Source: Candidatus Thiosymbion ectosymbiont of Catanema sp. Cochon2018
GTDB lineage: Bacteria; Pseudomonadota; Gammaproteobacteria; Chromatiales; Chromatiaceae
Length of the DNA: 64,000 nt
Reading direction: 5' to 3'
Assembly: GCA_011392765.1 (NCBI GenBank)
Contig: WYCW01000001.1
Coordinates: forward strand, 552,888 to 616,887
Shown here in pieces: positions 32,135 through 40,402 of this stretch (position 1 is the first letter of the stretch; every line of letters starts with the position of its first letter). The notes below the pieces were generated by a model. The model had not been told where the DNA came from. It worked only from the letters and a program-made list of their open reading frames with translations, and ran no database searches. The translations under genes were made by a program, and so were the position numbers.

Positions 32135-33460
32135 TCACCGGGTAAGCTCTCCCCGCAGCGAGTTGGGAAGGGCGCGGGTAATGGTCACATCCACGAAATC
32201 TCCGATCAGATCCCGAGGACCGGCGAAGTTGACCACTCGATTATTGGTGGTGCGGCCGGCGAGCTCCGTCGGTTTCCGGCGCGATGGCCCCTCTACCAAC
32301 ACCCGTTGAGCAGTATCTACCATGCGCCGGCTGATGGTTTGGGCATGTCGGCTCAGACACTCCTGCAGGTGCGCCAGGCGTGACCGTTTGACTGCATCGG
32401 GAACCGCGTCGGGGTAATCCGCGGCGGGAGTACCGGGGCGCCGGCTATAGCTGAAGCTGAAGCTGGTATCGAAGCGAATCTCATCCACCAGGGCCAAGGT
32501 AGCGGCGAAATCCTGCTCTGTCTCTCCCGGAAAACCGACGATGAAGTCGGAGGAGATGCTGATGTCCGGTCGCACCCGGCGCAGGCGTCGGATCTTGGAT
32601 TTGTATTCGAGAACCGTATGCCCCCGTTTCATGGCCGCCAGGATCGGATCGGAACCGCTTTGCACCGGCAGATGCAGGTGGCTCACCAGCTCGGGTACCT
32701 CCGCATATGCTTCGATCAGAGAATCAGAAAGCGCCACCGGGTGCGAGGTGGTGTAGCGGATGCGGTCGATACCCTCGATAGCGGCCAGGTAGCGGATCAA
32801 CAGGGCCAAATCGGCGCTCTCCCCGTCGTCCATCGCTCCGCGGTACGCATTTACGTTCTGGCCCAGCAGATTGACTTCCCGTACCCCCTGCTCGGCAAGC
32901 GCCGCCACCTCTGCCACCACCTCGTCGAAAGGGCGGCTGATTTCCTCACCCCGAGTATAGGGCACCACGCAATAGGTGCAGTATTTCGAACAGCCCTCCA
33001 TCACCGAGACCAAGGCCGTCGGTCCTTGCGCCTGGGGGATGGGCAGGCAGTCGAACTTTTCGATCGCCGGGAATGAGACGTCCACCTGGGGCCGGCGGCG
33101 CCCCCTCACCGCTTCGAGCATTTGCGGTAAACGATGTAGCGTCTGAGGCCCGAACACCAGGTCCACGTAGGGTGCCCGCTCACGGATCGCCGCCCCCTCC
33201 TGGCTTGCCACACAGCCGCCGACGCCGATGATCAGGGCCGGATTGCGCTCCTTCCAGGGCCGCCAACGCCCGAGCTGAGAGAACACCTTTTCCTGGGCCT
33301 TGTCCCGGACGGAGCAGGTATTGAGCAGCAGCACATCCGCGTCCTCGGGACGACCAACCAGCTCGAGACCAGGTAACTCACTCAAGACTTCCGCCATACG
33401 GGCGGAGTCATATTCGTTCATCTGGCAGCCGTAGGTTTGAATGAAGAGCTTTCCAAGCAT
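32135..33460 (-). CDS. miaB: tRNA-2-methylthio-N6-dimethylallyladenosine synthase MiaB
   Basis: 441 residues from ATG 33460 ([20 protein letters not shown]). The N-terminal UPF0004 domain supplies three Cys ([28 protein letters not shown]) for the auxiliary 4Fe-4S cluster. The radical-SAM core has CSKYCTYC. The TRAM domain at the end ([20 protein letters not shown]) binds RNA. The enzyme methylthiolates A37 of tRNAs reading UNN codons. An ATG 6 codons earlier is possible, but the alignment of [11 protein letters not shown] favours the later one. It is divergent from ferritin. Confidence 0.97.
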   Translation of the reverse strand: MLGKLFIQTYGCQMNEYDSARMAEVLSELPGLELVGRPEDADVLLLNTCSVRDKAQEKVFSQLGRWRPWKERNPALIIGVGGCVASQEGAAIRERAPYVDLVFGPQTLHRLPQMLEAVRGRRRPQVDVSFPAIEKFDCLPIPQAQGPTALVSVMEGCSKYCTYCVVPYTRGEEISRPFDEVVAEVAALAEQGVREVNLLGQNVNAYRGAMDDGESADLALLIRYLAAIEGIDRIRYTTSHPVALSDSLIEAYAEVPELVSHLHLPVQSGSDPILAAMKRGHTVLEYKSKIRRLRRVRPDISISSDFIVGFPGETEQDFAATLALVDEIRFDTSFSFSYSRRPGTPAADYPDAVPDAVKRSRLAHLQECLSRHAQTISRRMVDTAQRVLVEGPSRRKPTELAGRTTNNRVVNFAGPRDLIGDFVDVTITRALPNSLRGELTR

Positions 33461-33870
33461 ATTGTCAAGTGTAAGCAAAACGTCTGTTATTGTTAAGTCC
33501 CGCCTGATTATAGACCCTCTTTTCGCACAACCCGGATGCGACGGGTATAATCCGCAACCACTCGTGCTTTCCGGGAGCTATTTCTGGCGTCCGCCGCGGC
33601 ATGCCGGACGCCTCGACCTGCGGGCGCCGGGCATCTGAATCCAGCCGTGCAGGATGCGGTGAGCGCCGGTCTGTGTGCAGAGACCCGTCCTTGCCTGCCG
33701 GTAGGCAGACGCACAGGCAGACAGCGCACCGCATCAATGAGCGGCGAGCGCAACGAAGCGCAGCCTCGGGACCGGCAGCTTTCCCCATCGGGTCAGGCTA
33801 CGCCGGCCCGACCCACAGTGTTTTGCCGAAACGCCCAAAGTAAACAAGATAACGGACGCGGAGACTATCG
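33461..33870. other. Intergenic region between miaB and ferritin
   Basis: About 410 bp. TATAAT at 33546-33551 could be a -10 for the ferritin transcript, but no matching -35 is seen and the leader would be over 300 bases. GC-rich inverted words (CCTGCCGGTAGGCAGACGCA and nearby) suggest structure. No Fur box can be recognised with confidence. No gene. Confidence 0.4.
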
Positions 33871-34386
33871 ATGATCTCGAACGCCATGGCGCAACGACTC
33901 AACGAGCAGATCAACCGGGAATTTTACTCGGCCTACTTTTACATGAGCATGTCCGCCCATAGCGAGAGCGAAAACCTCAGGGGCACCGCTGCCTGGTTCA
34001 TGGCCAAGTATGACGAAGAGATGGCCCACGCCATGAAGATCTATCGTTACCTCCATGATCAGGGGGCCAGGGTCGAGCTTGAAGCGGTAGACAAGCCGCC
34101 GACGCACTACGCGGGTGTGCTCGATATGTTCGAAAAAACCCTCACCCACGAACAAGAGGTGACCGCATCCTTCAGCGAGTTGGTGGAAGCCGCCCTGGTG
34201 GAGAAGGACCATGCCACGAGCATCTTTCTGCAGTGGTTCGTCACCGAGCAAATCGAAGAAGAGGCGACGGTGAGCAACATCATCGGTCGGCTCAAGCTGG
34301 TGGGCGAGCGTGGCGAGGGGCTCTTCATGATCGACAACGAGTTGGCGGGAATCGCAAAGCAGATGTCACAAGCCCTGGCCGCGTAA
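33871..34386 (+). CDS. ftnA: Ferritin (iron-storage, FtnA type)
   Basis: 171 residues, the usual length. LNEQINREFYSAYFYMSMSA supplies Glu17 and Tyr24. YDEEMAHAMKIYRYLHDQGA gives the E-xx-H pair of the ferroxidase site, and FVTEQIEEEATVSNII the Glu/Gln on the third helix. No haem-ligating Met at the bacterioferritin position is apparent, and the spacing matches FtnA. The product forms a 24-subunit shell that oxidises and stores Fe. It stands alone with a long leader. ATG 33871 has GGAGACTATCG upstream. Confidence 0.95.
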   Translation: MISNAMAQRLNEQINREFYSAYFYMSMSAHSESENLRGTAAWFMAKYDEEMAHAMKIYRYLHDQGARVELEAVDKPPTHYAGVLDMFEKTLTHEQEVTASFSELVEAALVEKDHATSIFLQWFVTEQIEEEATVSNIIGRLKLVGERGEGLFMIDNELAGIAKQMSQALAA

Positions 34387-34427
34387 ACCGAGTACCCCGT
34401 TTCACCTTATTTTTCATGCTCGAATCC

Positions 34428-34486
34428 GTAGGGTGGGCTGTGCCCACCATCCGGGCACAGTATTGGTGGGCACAGTCCACCCTACG
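34428..34486. repeat. Inverted repeat CCGTAGGGTGGGCTGTGCCC
   Basis: CCGTAGGGTGGGCTGTGCCCACC pairs with GGTGGGCACAGTCCACCCTACGG over 23 bp with a short loop. This is a widespread type of intergenic palindrome in proteobacteria and may end the ferritin transcript, though no T-run follows. Confidence 0.8.
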
Positions 34487-34498
34487 GGATATATGCAA

Positions 34499-35236
34499 GG
34501 GTCTAGATAACTTTAGAGTGGGTTTTCTTTCAGTAGAGTAAGTATTCTATCCTAGAGATCTTCCTCTCGGTGATTAAATCTGAATTCACATTCCTTGAGG
34601 TGTAAAAGGAACGTTTGTCGGGGAACACCATTGAACTTTGCAAGCCTCCGTTTCGCATATGACCAGAATGACTCAATGCCATTGATATGGCAATTACCGC
34701 GGGCAAACTCATGCTCACCATGATGCACTCGGAAATGCTTTTTGTAGCCCATGTCCACCAGCCCATTGTAGCCTCTCCAGCCGTCCGAGTGGAGGATGCT
34801 GTCCACGGCTACCTGACCCCGGATCGCGCTCTGTAGCTGCTTCTTAGAGGCGTCAGGGACGATCTCCGTGTACACTTTCCCGTGGCGTTCCAGGATTCCG
34901 AAGACGATCGTTTTACCACCTGCTCCGCGCCCCTTTTTTCCGCGAACACGGCGTGCGCCAAAATAAGATTCATCGACTTCAACCTCACCGGATAAGGGTG
35001 ATGAAGATTCACAAACCTGGGCGATTCTAGTTCGTAATTTCAATAACAAGTGATTAATCGTAGGACGACTTATACCACTCAGCTCCGCGATTTTCGAGGC
35101 CGGCAAATCGTGCGCAAAATAGCGTATAATCATTCTGAACTTAGCTTCTGAAAGGTGTGAACGCCTGAAATACCTGTTTTTTCCTTGCATAACATAACCT
35201 TAGCATACTCTGAAGATGCTAAAGTTATCCAGACCC
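34499..35236 (-). mobile_element. IS1595-family (ISXO2-like) element, 738 bp
   Basis: The ends GGGTCTAGATAACTTTAGAG and the reverse complement GGGTCTGGATAACTTTAGCA are inverted repeats. TATGCAA occurs directly on both sides (34492-34498 and 35237-35243). One transposase frame fills it. The element separates ferritin from a repeat cluster. Confidence 0.9.
34552..35190 (-). CDS. IS1595-family transposase
   Basis: 212 residues. The N-terminal HTH-like part has ASKIAELSGISRPTINHLL. The ISXO2-type DDE/N core has VEVDESYFGARRVRGKKGRG, ILHSDGWRGYNGLVDMGY, and NGIESFWSYAKRRLAKFNGV, with the catalytic residues in DES, SDGW and the IESFW segment. The C-terminus (FLLHLKECEFRFNHREEDL) is complete. The frame is intact and the element may be active. 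Members lacking the N-terminal zinc ribbon, as here, are common in proteobacteria. Confidence 0.92.
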   Translation of the reverse strand: MQGKNRYFRRSHLSEAKFRMIIRYFAHDLPASKIAELSGISRPTINHLLLKLRTRIAQVCESSSPLSGEVEVDESYFGARRVRGKKGRGAGGKTIVFGILERHGKVYTEIVPDASKKQLQSAIRGQVAVDSILHSDGWRGYNGLVDMGYKKHFRVHHGEHEFARGNCHINGIESFWSYAKRRLAKFNGVPRQTFLLHLKECEFRFNHREEDL

Positions 35237-35262
35237 TATGCAAAATATGAACAAACGGGGTA

Positions 35263-35539
35263 CTAGGATCCTTGAGGGATCCGAATCTTTACAAATGAGT
35301 CAAGTTTATGCAGTGCACAAATCGGGATCGGGATCGGGATCGAAATCGGGATCGAAATCGAAATTCCGATTGCGATCCCGATCCCGATCCCGATTTCGAC
35401 CTATCCCGGCTCTCCAACGGCTGGTTGGGCGTAGGAGATGGGGCCTTACGGGAAAGGGGCTTTCGGGGCATCATGCCTCGTCGGTCTGAGGCAAAGCCTC
35501 GCTAGGATTCCTTGAGGGACCCGGATCTTTACAGCTGAG
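35263..35539. repeat. Composite repeat: CTAGGAT module, hexanucleotide element, GAGGC hairpin, second CTAGGAT module
   Basis: 35263-35325 is a CTAGGATCCTTGAGGGATCC module. 35325-35400 is a run of GATCGG/GATCCC hexanucleotides forming a quasi-palindrome, with the conserved tail CTCTCCAACGGCTGGTTGGG. 35475-35506 is the GAGGC hairpin module, followed by another CTAGGATTCCTTGAGGGACC module that runs into the end of the next gene. A small frame on the minus strand (MMPRKPLSRKAPSPTPNQPL) is conserved between copies but is probably not a gene. Confidence 0.75.
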
Positions 35540-37162
35540 TCAACTTTCAGCAGCGGTCAATTTCGCCTCCTGAAGCAGGGTATCCAACGCGTGATCCAGT
35601 TTAGTCATGGCGGAGGCCAGCGGACGCTTGGGGGCGTTTGGGCAAGCGTCGAACAGCTGCGACAAGCCGGGACGCAGGATGCGACCGTGGACCTTGGTGA
35701 ACAAGAGCGCCACGCGTCGCCCCCGGTCGGTGACGCGGTAACGGTGGGTGCGTGGGATGCGCGCGATCAGGGCGTGCAAGCGCAATCGGCGCAAGTCATA
35801 GGTCATGCTGCCAGGGGTATACGCATCGGGACTGATCCCCAATGTCTGAGCCATCCATTGGCGCATGGTGGCATTGCGGAACCCTTGGGGCTGGAGCCAG
35901 AACAGACACAGGACCTGCATCAGTGCCATCACCCGCACATCATCGAAGCGCAAACCGGCAACCCGTTGGTGATCGACGACCTGGGGTTGGGTGACCTGAT
36001 CGAACACCCCCTCGGCCAGGGTGCAGTCCTGGCTGATGGTCTCGACCTCAAGCAGACGGCGATTGGCTTCAAAGCCGATGGCCCGCACGGCAGGCAAATT
36101 GTTCAGGAGCCGCCCGATGCCGAAGTCACGGGTGTTGTTGAGGGTGGTCTCAGTACGCAGGGCACGTCCTTGCTTGAAGTATTGCTTGATCTTGGTGGAT
36201 TTATAGCCGATATGCAGCGAGGGAATAACCCCTTGGGTAATGACGCGGGAGTGAAAACGTCCCGGCGTACGTTTGGTGATCCGCCGTTGGAAGATCAAGC
36301 TGACCTTGGAAGGCCGGCCCAGATCGAGGTTCTCACGAATGATTTCCTCGAACAGATGCCGTCCACTGCGGGGACGGTCAAAGACCTGGGTTCGTGCCAA
36401 CTCGGCTTGCAGGATGGACAGTTGCGGGTTGAAGCCGGCGGCATGGTCTGCAGGCGTGAAGGGATCAGGCAGACGCGCCAACCACTTGTCTACGACGGCC
36501 TTGATTTTGGCCTCGTCGAGGTCGTCGAGTATCTGCTGCAACCGCGCCGGGTCGGCGCAGGACAGCACGCCATTATCCAGCGCCTCGAAGGCGATGCCTT
36601 CTTTGGCTAATTGCCGGTTGGCATACTCATGGCCATTGAGGCACACGCGCGCAGTATACGGAAAGTAAGCAGCGAACTTGATGAACAGCGGACCAAAGTC
36701 CTCGTCCACCAGATAAAAGTAGTAGTGGTTGCACATCACGGTGGAACGACTCAGCCAGGGAAAGGGTTGGCCGGTCTGTGTGCTGAACTTTTTGGTGACG
36801 CGGAAGGTGGCGAATTTCTCCTGCGCCTTGCCGATGTAGAGCACCCCTTCACAGGCGCCAAAGTCCTGGAGGCGCTGTTGGGTGACCTCATCCTTGCGTT
36901 CGCCCTTGGCAAAGGGGACGATTTCGATCCCTTCGCGTTCGGCAAATCCCTGGATCGACGCGACGAAGGCACGACTCAGGGGACCCATCAGTGCCGTCGA
37001 GGCTACCTTGGCTCCGCGATGCTGCTTGAAAAAGGTCGCCACGCCGGCCCCCGTCTGAAGCATGGGTTGGTACAGATTCAGGTACCAGCGGTCAATGCCT
37101 TCAATCTCCAAGGTCACCTGATCGGTCAGCAACTCGCCCACGGTTTGCTTTATCATGGTCAT
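35540..37162 (-). CDS. Conserved 540-residue protein of unknown function with winged-helix-like C-terminus
   Basis: The N-terminal part (VTLEIEGIDRWYLNLYQPML, FFKQHRGAKVASTALMGPLS, GVLYIGKAQEKFATFRVTKK) and centre (FGPLFIKFAAYFPYTARVCL, NGHEYANRQLAKEGIAFEAL, DNGVLSCADPARLQQILDDL) form a distinctive well-conserved type that I have seen as a hypothetical protein in diverse bacteria. Residues about 435-500 (PGSMTYDLRRLRLHALIARI, then HRYRVTDRGRRVALLFTKV) resemble a winged helix. It stands alone, GC-rich, with TCCCGGTTGAC (from 37166) and GATCAACCGGGA (about 37237-37248) as inverted repeats upstream of its start. The final codons LTAAES lie in a dispersed repeat, so the native end may be lost. 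A mobile-element origin is possible but unproven. Confidence 0.6.
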   Translation of the reverse strand: MTMIKQTVGELLTDQVTLEIEGIDRWYLNLYQPMLQTGAGVATFFKQHRGAKVASTALMGPLSRAFVASIQGFAEREGIEIVPFAKGERKDEVTQQRLQDFGACEGVLYIGKAQEKFATFRVTKKFSTQTGQPFPWLSRSTVMCNHYYFYLVDEDFGPLFIKFAAYFPYTARVCLNGHEYANRQLAKEGIAFEALDNGVLSCADPARLQQILDDLDEAKIKAVVDKWLARLPDPFTPADHAAGFNPQLSILQAELARTQVFDRPRSGRHLFEEIIRENLDLGRPSKVSLIFQRRITKRTPGRFHSRVITQGVIPSLHIGYKSTKIKQYFKQGRALRTETTLNNTRDFGIGRLLNNLPAVRAIGFEANRRLLEVETISQDCTLAEGVFDQVTQPQVVDHQRVAGLRFDDVRVMALMQVLCLFWLQPQGFRNATMRQWMAQTLGISPDAYTPGSMTYDLRRLRLHALIARIPRTHRYRVTDRGRRVALLFTKVHGRILRPGLSQLFDACPNAPKRPLASAMTKLDHALDTLLQEAKLTAAES

Positions 37163-37270
37163 CGGTCCCGGTTGACGTTCTGGCGTTACGCCACTCTGTC
37201 GCTACCAGCGGCTAATAACCATAGCACAGCCTGTGGTTGATCAACCGGGACTTTCCTATACCCACTCATG

Positions 37271-37300
37271 ACTCGTCGGTCTGAGGCGATGCCTCGTTAG
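37271..37300. repeat. GAGGC hairpin module copy
   Basis: ACTCGTCGGTCTGAGGCGAT followed by GCCTCGTTAG, the same module as at 24881, 35475 and 54-62 kb. It abuts the 3' end of tssJ, whose stop codon (37297-37299) overlaps the module edge. Confidence 0.8.
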
Positions 37301-37785
37301 AGAATGGAGACGGTGTTTGGGCCGAGATGGATCTGGACCTTATTGGTCGCGCCCGGAGTCAAGGGATAGGTCGCCTTCCAGCGGGCGCTGTCGATCGCGC
37401 GGAAGGCGCCCATCACGCCCAGATACCGGGCCTCCGGAGCCGGCTCGCGCTCGATCCGGTGCCATTGCCCAGGGCTCAGATTCACCTCCTCACGGGCCAG
37501 GAGATCCGACCCCAGGGTCTCGGCCTCGTGGTCATAGAGGCGGTAAAAATCCGCAGCCCGGAATCCCCCGGTCGCCTTGAGCTCGTAGATCCTCACGACG
37601 ATGGGCAGGGAGCGACCTGCCGCGTCCCGATTGACGTCATCGGCGACGATTACCACCGCCTCCAGGCGGGTCTTGGTCGCCGGGGGGGGCGGCTTGCTGC
37701 CGCAGCCCGCCAGGATACAGCCGGCGAGGCCCAGCAAGAGGAACGCGGCGGATCTGCCGAGGATACTGCTTGAGACTTGCATCAT
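37297..37785 (-). CDS. tssJ: T6SS outer-membrane lipoprotein TssJ
   Basis: 162 residues. MMQVSSSILGRSAAFLLLGL leads to lipobox LAGC (Cys near 28), a lipoprotein signal. The mature domain (VNRDAAGRSLPIVVRIYELK, FRAADFYRLYDHEAETLGSD, REEVNLSPGQWHRIEREPAP) has the transthyretin-like pattern of TssJ/SciN. It anchors the TssJLM membrane complex. The second Met (37782) has better spacing to GGGGG. It is isolated here from the rest of the T6SS cluster; vgrG is about 8 kb away and clpV 24 kb away. The end of the gene abuts a dispersed repeat. Confidence 0.92.
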   Translation of the reverse strand: MMQVSSSILGRSAAFLLLGLAGCILAGCGSKPPPPATKTRLEAVVIVADDVNRDAAGRSLPIVVRIYELKATGGFRAADFYRLYDHEAETLGSDLLAREEVNLSPGQWHRIEREPAPEARYLGVMGAFRAIDSARWKATYPLTPGATNKVQIHLGPNTVSIL

Positions 37786-38089
37786 AACCCCCTTCGTGTG
37801 TGGTCTTGTCAGGGCGAGCGCATATAAATTTCTTTTCGCTCAAGAACTTGCTTCGACAGTGTAGGTTGGGCAAAGCCGCCAGGCTTCGTCCCGACGCAGA
37901 GACGCGGAGGGAGCCTGGCGGCGTGCCCAACTGTACCCACCGCCGGCCTCATAGACCCCGGTCGCGTCCGCGTTTTTTGAATCCGCAGATTACACAGATT
38001 TTTACAGATTCATCCTGTCGCCGCCAGAGCGGACTCTATAACTTGATACTATCATCCACCGGCAGACCGGCCACTAATGGGGGGTTGAC
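37786..38089. other. Intergenic stretch with short repeats
   Basis: AGGGCGAGCGCATATAAATTTC (37811-37834) is one of four copies of a short dispersed repeat. 37862-37940 holds inverted words (TAGGTTGGGCAAAGCCGCCA / GGCGGCGTGCCCAAC). AATCCGCAGATTACACAGAT (about 37981) is a half of the GATTACGCAG family. No gene. Confidence 0.5.
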
Positions 38090-38317
38090 ATGGCAATGCC
38101 TACACAGCAGGCACAAGCCTTGATCGAGAAAATTCGGTCACTTCCGGCAGATCGGATCGCCGAGGTGGAGGGTTTCGTGGATTCCTTGAAGCAACGGGTG
38201 CCAACTAAGCGATCTACCGCACGTAAGCCGCTGGATTTTCCGGTGATCAGCGTGGGGAAGTGGCCCCATGATTTGAGTCTGCACCGTGAGGATATGCATG
38301 GTGACGATGGACGATAA
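38090..38317 (+). CDS. Antitoxin-like protein of a VapBC-type pair
   Basis: 75 residues: PTQQAQALIEKIRSLPADRI, AEVEGFVDSLKQRV, then a C-terminal tail with FPVISVGKWPHDLSLHREDM. The opening helices with LPADRIAEVEGFVDFL are common in the DUF2281/VapB-like antitoxins, and the acidic tail would thread into the PIN toxin. The next gene, a PIN fragment, starts inside its 3' end. Since the toxin is truncated, this may be an antitoxin without a partner. Confidence 0.7.
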   Translation: MAMPTQQAQALIEKIRSLPADRIAEVEGFVDSLKQRVPTKRSTARKPLDFPVISVGKWPHDLSLHREDMHGDDGR

Positions 38318-38492
38318 GGCGCTGTTCGTCGATACCATCGTTCTGGTCTATGCCAACGTTGTCGAAACGCCGTTTCATGAACGAGCGCTGGCTACCATCA
38401 ATGCGGCGCATGAAGCAGGGTGGACGATCTGGATCAACCGGCAAGTCATCCTGGAATATCAGGCGGCTTGCCGTTCGGTAGATATGGGGTAG
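38298..38492 (+). pseudogene. PIN-domain toxin (VapC type), truncated
   Basis: MVTMDDKALFVDTIVLVYANV carries the first conserved Asp of PIN nucleases. The chain continues FHERALATINAAHEAGWTIW, then INRQVILEYQA, helix 2-3 of the fold, and ends abruptly with ACRSVDMG. A full PIN domain needs about 130 residues with further Asp/Glu residues, which are absent. The 3' end collides with the 3' end of the opposing DUF2283 gene, so a deletion probably joined two toxin-antitoxin loci tail to tail. Confidence 0.72.
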
Positions 38493-38653
38493 AGACCTTT
38501 TTCCTGTGCTTCCAGGATCACGATTTCGCAGATGCTGCCGTCTACCGCGTAGCTGATATTGACATTCCAGCCGTAGGAGATTTCGCGTGCCACCGGCTTT
38601 TTGTTCAAATGAATTTCCAGGATGTCATCTTCCGGATAGTAAGTCGTTTTCAT
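38459..38653 (-). CDS. DUF2283 small protein
   Basis: 64 residues: MKTTYYPEDDILEIHLNKKP, then VAREISYGWNVNISYAVDGS and ICEIVILEA. This Y-xx-D-D-xx-I pattern and size match DUF2283, small proteins often paired with a DUF4258 gene in toxin-antitoxin-like couples. The ATG overlaps the stop of the DUF4258 frame (ATGA), as expected for that pair. The C-terminus (KGLYPISTERQAA) reaches into the truncated PIN gene and may be altered. Confidence 0.72.
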   Translation of the reverse strand: MKTTYYPEDDILEIHLNKKPVAREISYGWNVNISYAVDGSICEIVILEAQEKGLYPISTERQAA

Positions 38654-38915
38654 TCCGGTTGTTCCTGCCAATGGGTCATGAGGGTTTTGATCACAACAGC
38701 CGTACCCCTGATCACTGCGGCACATACGAGATTATCATCCCGATTCGAGTAGGATTTGAAGATCCAGCAATGCTTTTCATCCTTATGGATCAGTGTACCG
38801 TTTTCTATCAAGTCTTGTACCATATCGAGGGAAATCCGCTTTCCTCCATGCGTCGTAATGCATGATATGTCAGGTGAATGCGTTTCCCGAAGCGGTAGCT
38901 TTCCCAGGTATTCAT
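38650..38915 (-). pseudogene. DUF4258 protein, frameshifted
   Basis: From ATG 38915, MNTWESYRFGKRIHLTYHAL, then RRMEES, matches the start of DUF4258 proteins (H-x-R-M-x-E). Near 38850 the sense moves to another frame, which gives ISLDMVQDLIENG and LVCAAVIRGTAVVIKTLMTH to the stop at 38650. One missing base in a run near GGAGGAAAGCGG would restore it. With DUF2283 downstream it forms a toxin-antitoxin-like pair that is now broken, or misread at one base. Confidence 0.7.
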
Positions 38916-39293
38916 GTGAAAACAGTCGGTTAGAGTTAAATGCCAACAGCCCCTAGGCGCCGGGTTCCATACGCACCGCGGCGATGGCGCTTTCCCCTGG
39001 CCGCAATGCCCTGGTTTGGGACGGATGCATCGCCGAATCCAAAGCGGCGGCGGGCTTGGTACCACATAGCGGCACCTTGGTGACACAGCTTCCCCGGGTT
39101 TCTGTCGGTACCGGGGTCAGGTTGCCACCGCACTCCAAAACGTCCGGCGGTGCCCTTCCGTGATCGTCAGCAGTCCGGAATCCATAAAGAAGCCAGGGGA
39201 ATTCCAGAATCGAGCGACTCACCCAGCGGTCAACGGGATCCTCAAGCGAGACGAGAACGGAGCGGGTTCGGTCCGCACAGCGGACCCCGAAGG
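38916..39293. other. Intergenic stretch, no supported gene
   Basis: Open frames exist on both strands but none has a ribosome binding site, family resemblance or consistent codon use. GGACCGAACCCGCTCCGTTCTCGTC words at about 39250 recur at about 39700 (GACGAGAACGGAGCGG). Confidence 0.4.
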
Positions 39294-39557
39294 TCAGAAA
39301 AAGGTCTTTAGAATCAGTACCGAAATACCACCGATGACCAAACCCAGCATCCATTTCATCAGCCTCAGCTCGCCTTCCATCAGCTTCAGCTCGCCTTCCA
39401 GCCGGACAATATCCGCTTTGGTCGCCAGCCGGGTATCCAGGGCTTCCGAGAACACCTCGGCCAAGGCTTCCGCTTCCGCTTCGGCGTGCTTTTCGGATAC
39501 GCCGGCCTCTTTGAGCCGTCGCACGAACTTCAGGGTATCGAAGGTAATGGTTGCCAT
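39294..39557 (-). CDS. DUF1640-like coiled-coil membrane protein
   Basis: 87 residues. MATITFDTLKFVRRLKEAGV, then a coiled coil (EKHAEAEAEALAEVFSEALD, TRLATKADIVRLEGELKLME) with heptad-like duplication, and a C-terminal membrane helix (WMLGLVIGGISVLILKTFF). This layout is that of bacterial DUF1640 proteins, related to the mitochondrial CCDC90/MCUR1 family. Function in bacteria is unknown. A paralogue lies at 54128-54406. GGAG-like sequence (CTCCTACTCATGG reversed) precedes the ATG. Confidence 0.82.
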   Translation of the reverse strand: MATITFDTLKFVRRLKEAGVSEKHAEAEAEALAEVFSEALDTRLATKADIVRLEGELKLMEGELRLMKWMLGLVIGGISVLILKTFF

Positions 39558-39973
39558 GAGTAGGAGGTTATCGTTGCCCCGAGTGACGGTGCTGCCAGTG
39601 TAAGCGTGAGCTTAGCAGGCTACAAGAGGGGGTATCAGGGCGGGTGCATCATGTGAGGCTTCCCGAAAGAGAGTGGCCTAACGGGTATCCTAAAACGGGA
39701 CGAGAACGGAGCGGAGAGCGGTCATAGTAGATTCCCTTGTGGTTTCGGTGGGGAAGATATCAGGCAAGATGGGTGTCCTTTTCCGCTTCCTTTTCCGCTT
39801 GGTTCACGGTGAAAAAGAAGGTCCCGCCGGGAACGAAGGCGTGGACATAGTTCGGCATTACCTTGCAAAGGAGCGTTGATTCCAAAGGTGGGATGCTAAA
39901 GGCGGGATGCGCTGCGCTTTCCCGCCCTACGCGGGCTAAATCTGTTCGAAAAACGAGTCTATAATCTATTGAA
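39558..39973. other. Intergenic stretch with no visible gene
   Basis: No frame with coding character is seen. GATTCCAAAGGTGGGATGCT and TAAAGGCGGGATGCGCTGCG at about 39870-39920 are related words. Nothing else stands out. Confidence 0.4.
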
Positions 39974-40396
39974 TTATCCCCTTGACATTTTCCAAGCTTG
40001 GAAAGCCTTGTCCAGAAAGTTTTCGACCTTCAGAGCATTTACATTGTCATCGGTAACATGGTAGAGCGTTGGACCAATGTCTGCAAATACCTGAGCATAG
40101 TCGTCGATGTAGTCATCAGAAGCATAGTAATCCTGGGCGAACACATTAGCTTCCTCATTCATATCTTCATTAGTCAACTTACCGTCACATACTCGTTGTA
40201 AGAACTGCGTTCCAGATAGTAATCCATTTTGAACAGCGAGTATATCGTCAGGTGCAAGTTCGCCTAGTAAGTCACTATAAAGCCCCCTTTTGATTATCCA
40301 CCCCAAAAACATGCCTATATGAGTACCGGCATGACGTTCGTCTAATTCCTCTGGAAATTCTCCCCCGAGATGCCAAGCCAAATCGTCATATTTCAC
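39974..40396 (-). CDS. Immunity-type protein (DUF7832-like)
   Basis: 140 residues. MKYDDLAWHLGGEFPEELDE, then RHAGTHIGMFLGWIIKRGLY, is a characteristic start of a family of small acidic proteins found next to T6SS and polymorphic toxin genes. An acidic C-terminal half (NVFAQDYYASDDYIDDYAQV) follows. The gene lies 6 bp after another acidic small gene and is last in the row of toxin/immunity genes that starts with vgrG at 47.5 kb. An immunity role for a displaced toxin is the likely reading. AT-richer than the core genes. Confidence 0.65.
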   Translation of the reverse strand: MKYDDLAWHLGGEFPEELDERHAGTHIGMFLGWIIKRGLYSDLLGELAPDDILAVQNGLLSGTQFLQRVCDGKLTNEDMNEEANVFAQDYYASDDYIDDYAQVFADIGPTLYHVTDDNVNALKVENFLDKAFQAWKMSRG

Positions 40397-40402
40397 TATT
40401 AT

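Noticed and set aside
33546-33551. TATAAT as ferritin promoter
   Set aside because: No -35 at suitable spacing and more than 300 bp of leader; kept only as a remark in the intergenic entry.
35289-35474. Arg-Ser-rich small frames in the hexanucleotide elements as genes
   Set aside because: They follow directly from hexanucleotide repeats, lack ribosome binding sites and vary in their ends; listed only as something to test.
38953-39354. A 133-codon frame on the minus strand
   Set aside because: No family resemblance, no start signal, and it overlaps the DUF1640 end.
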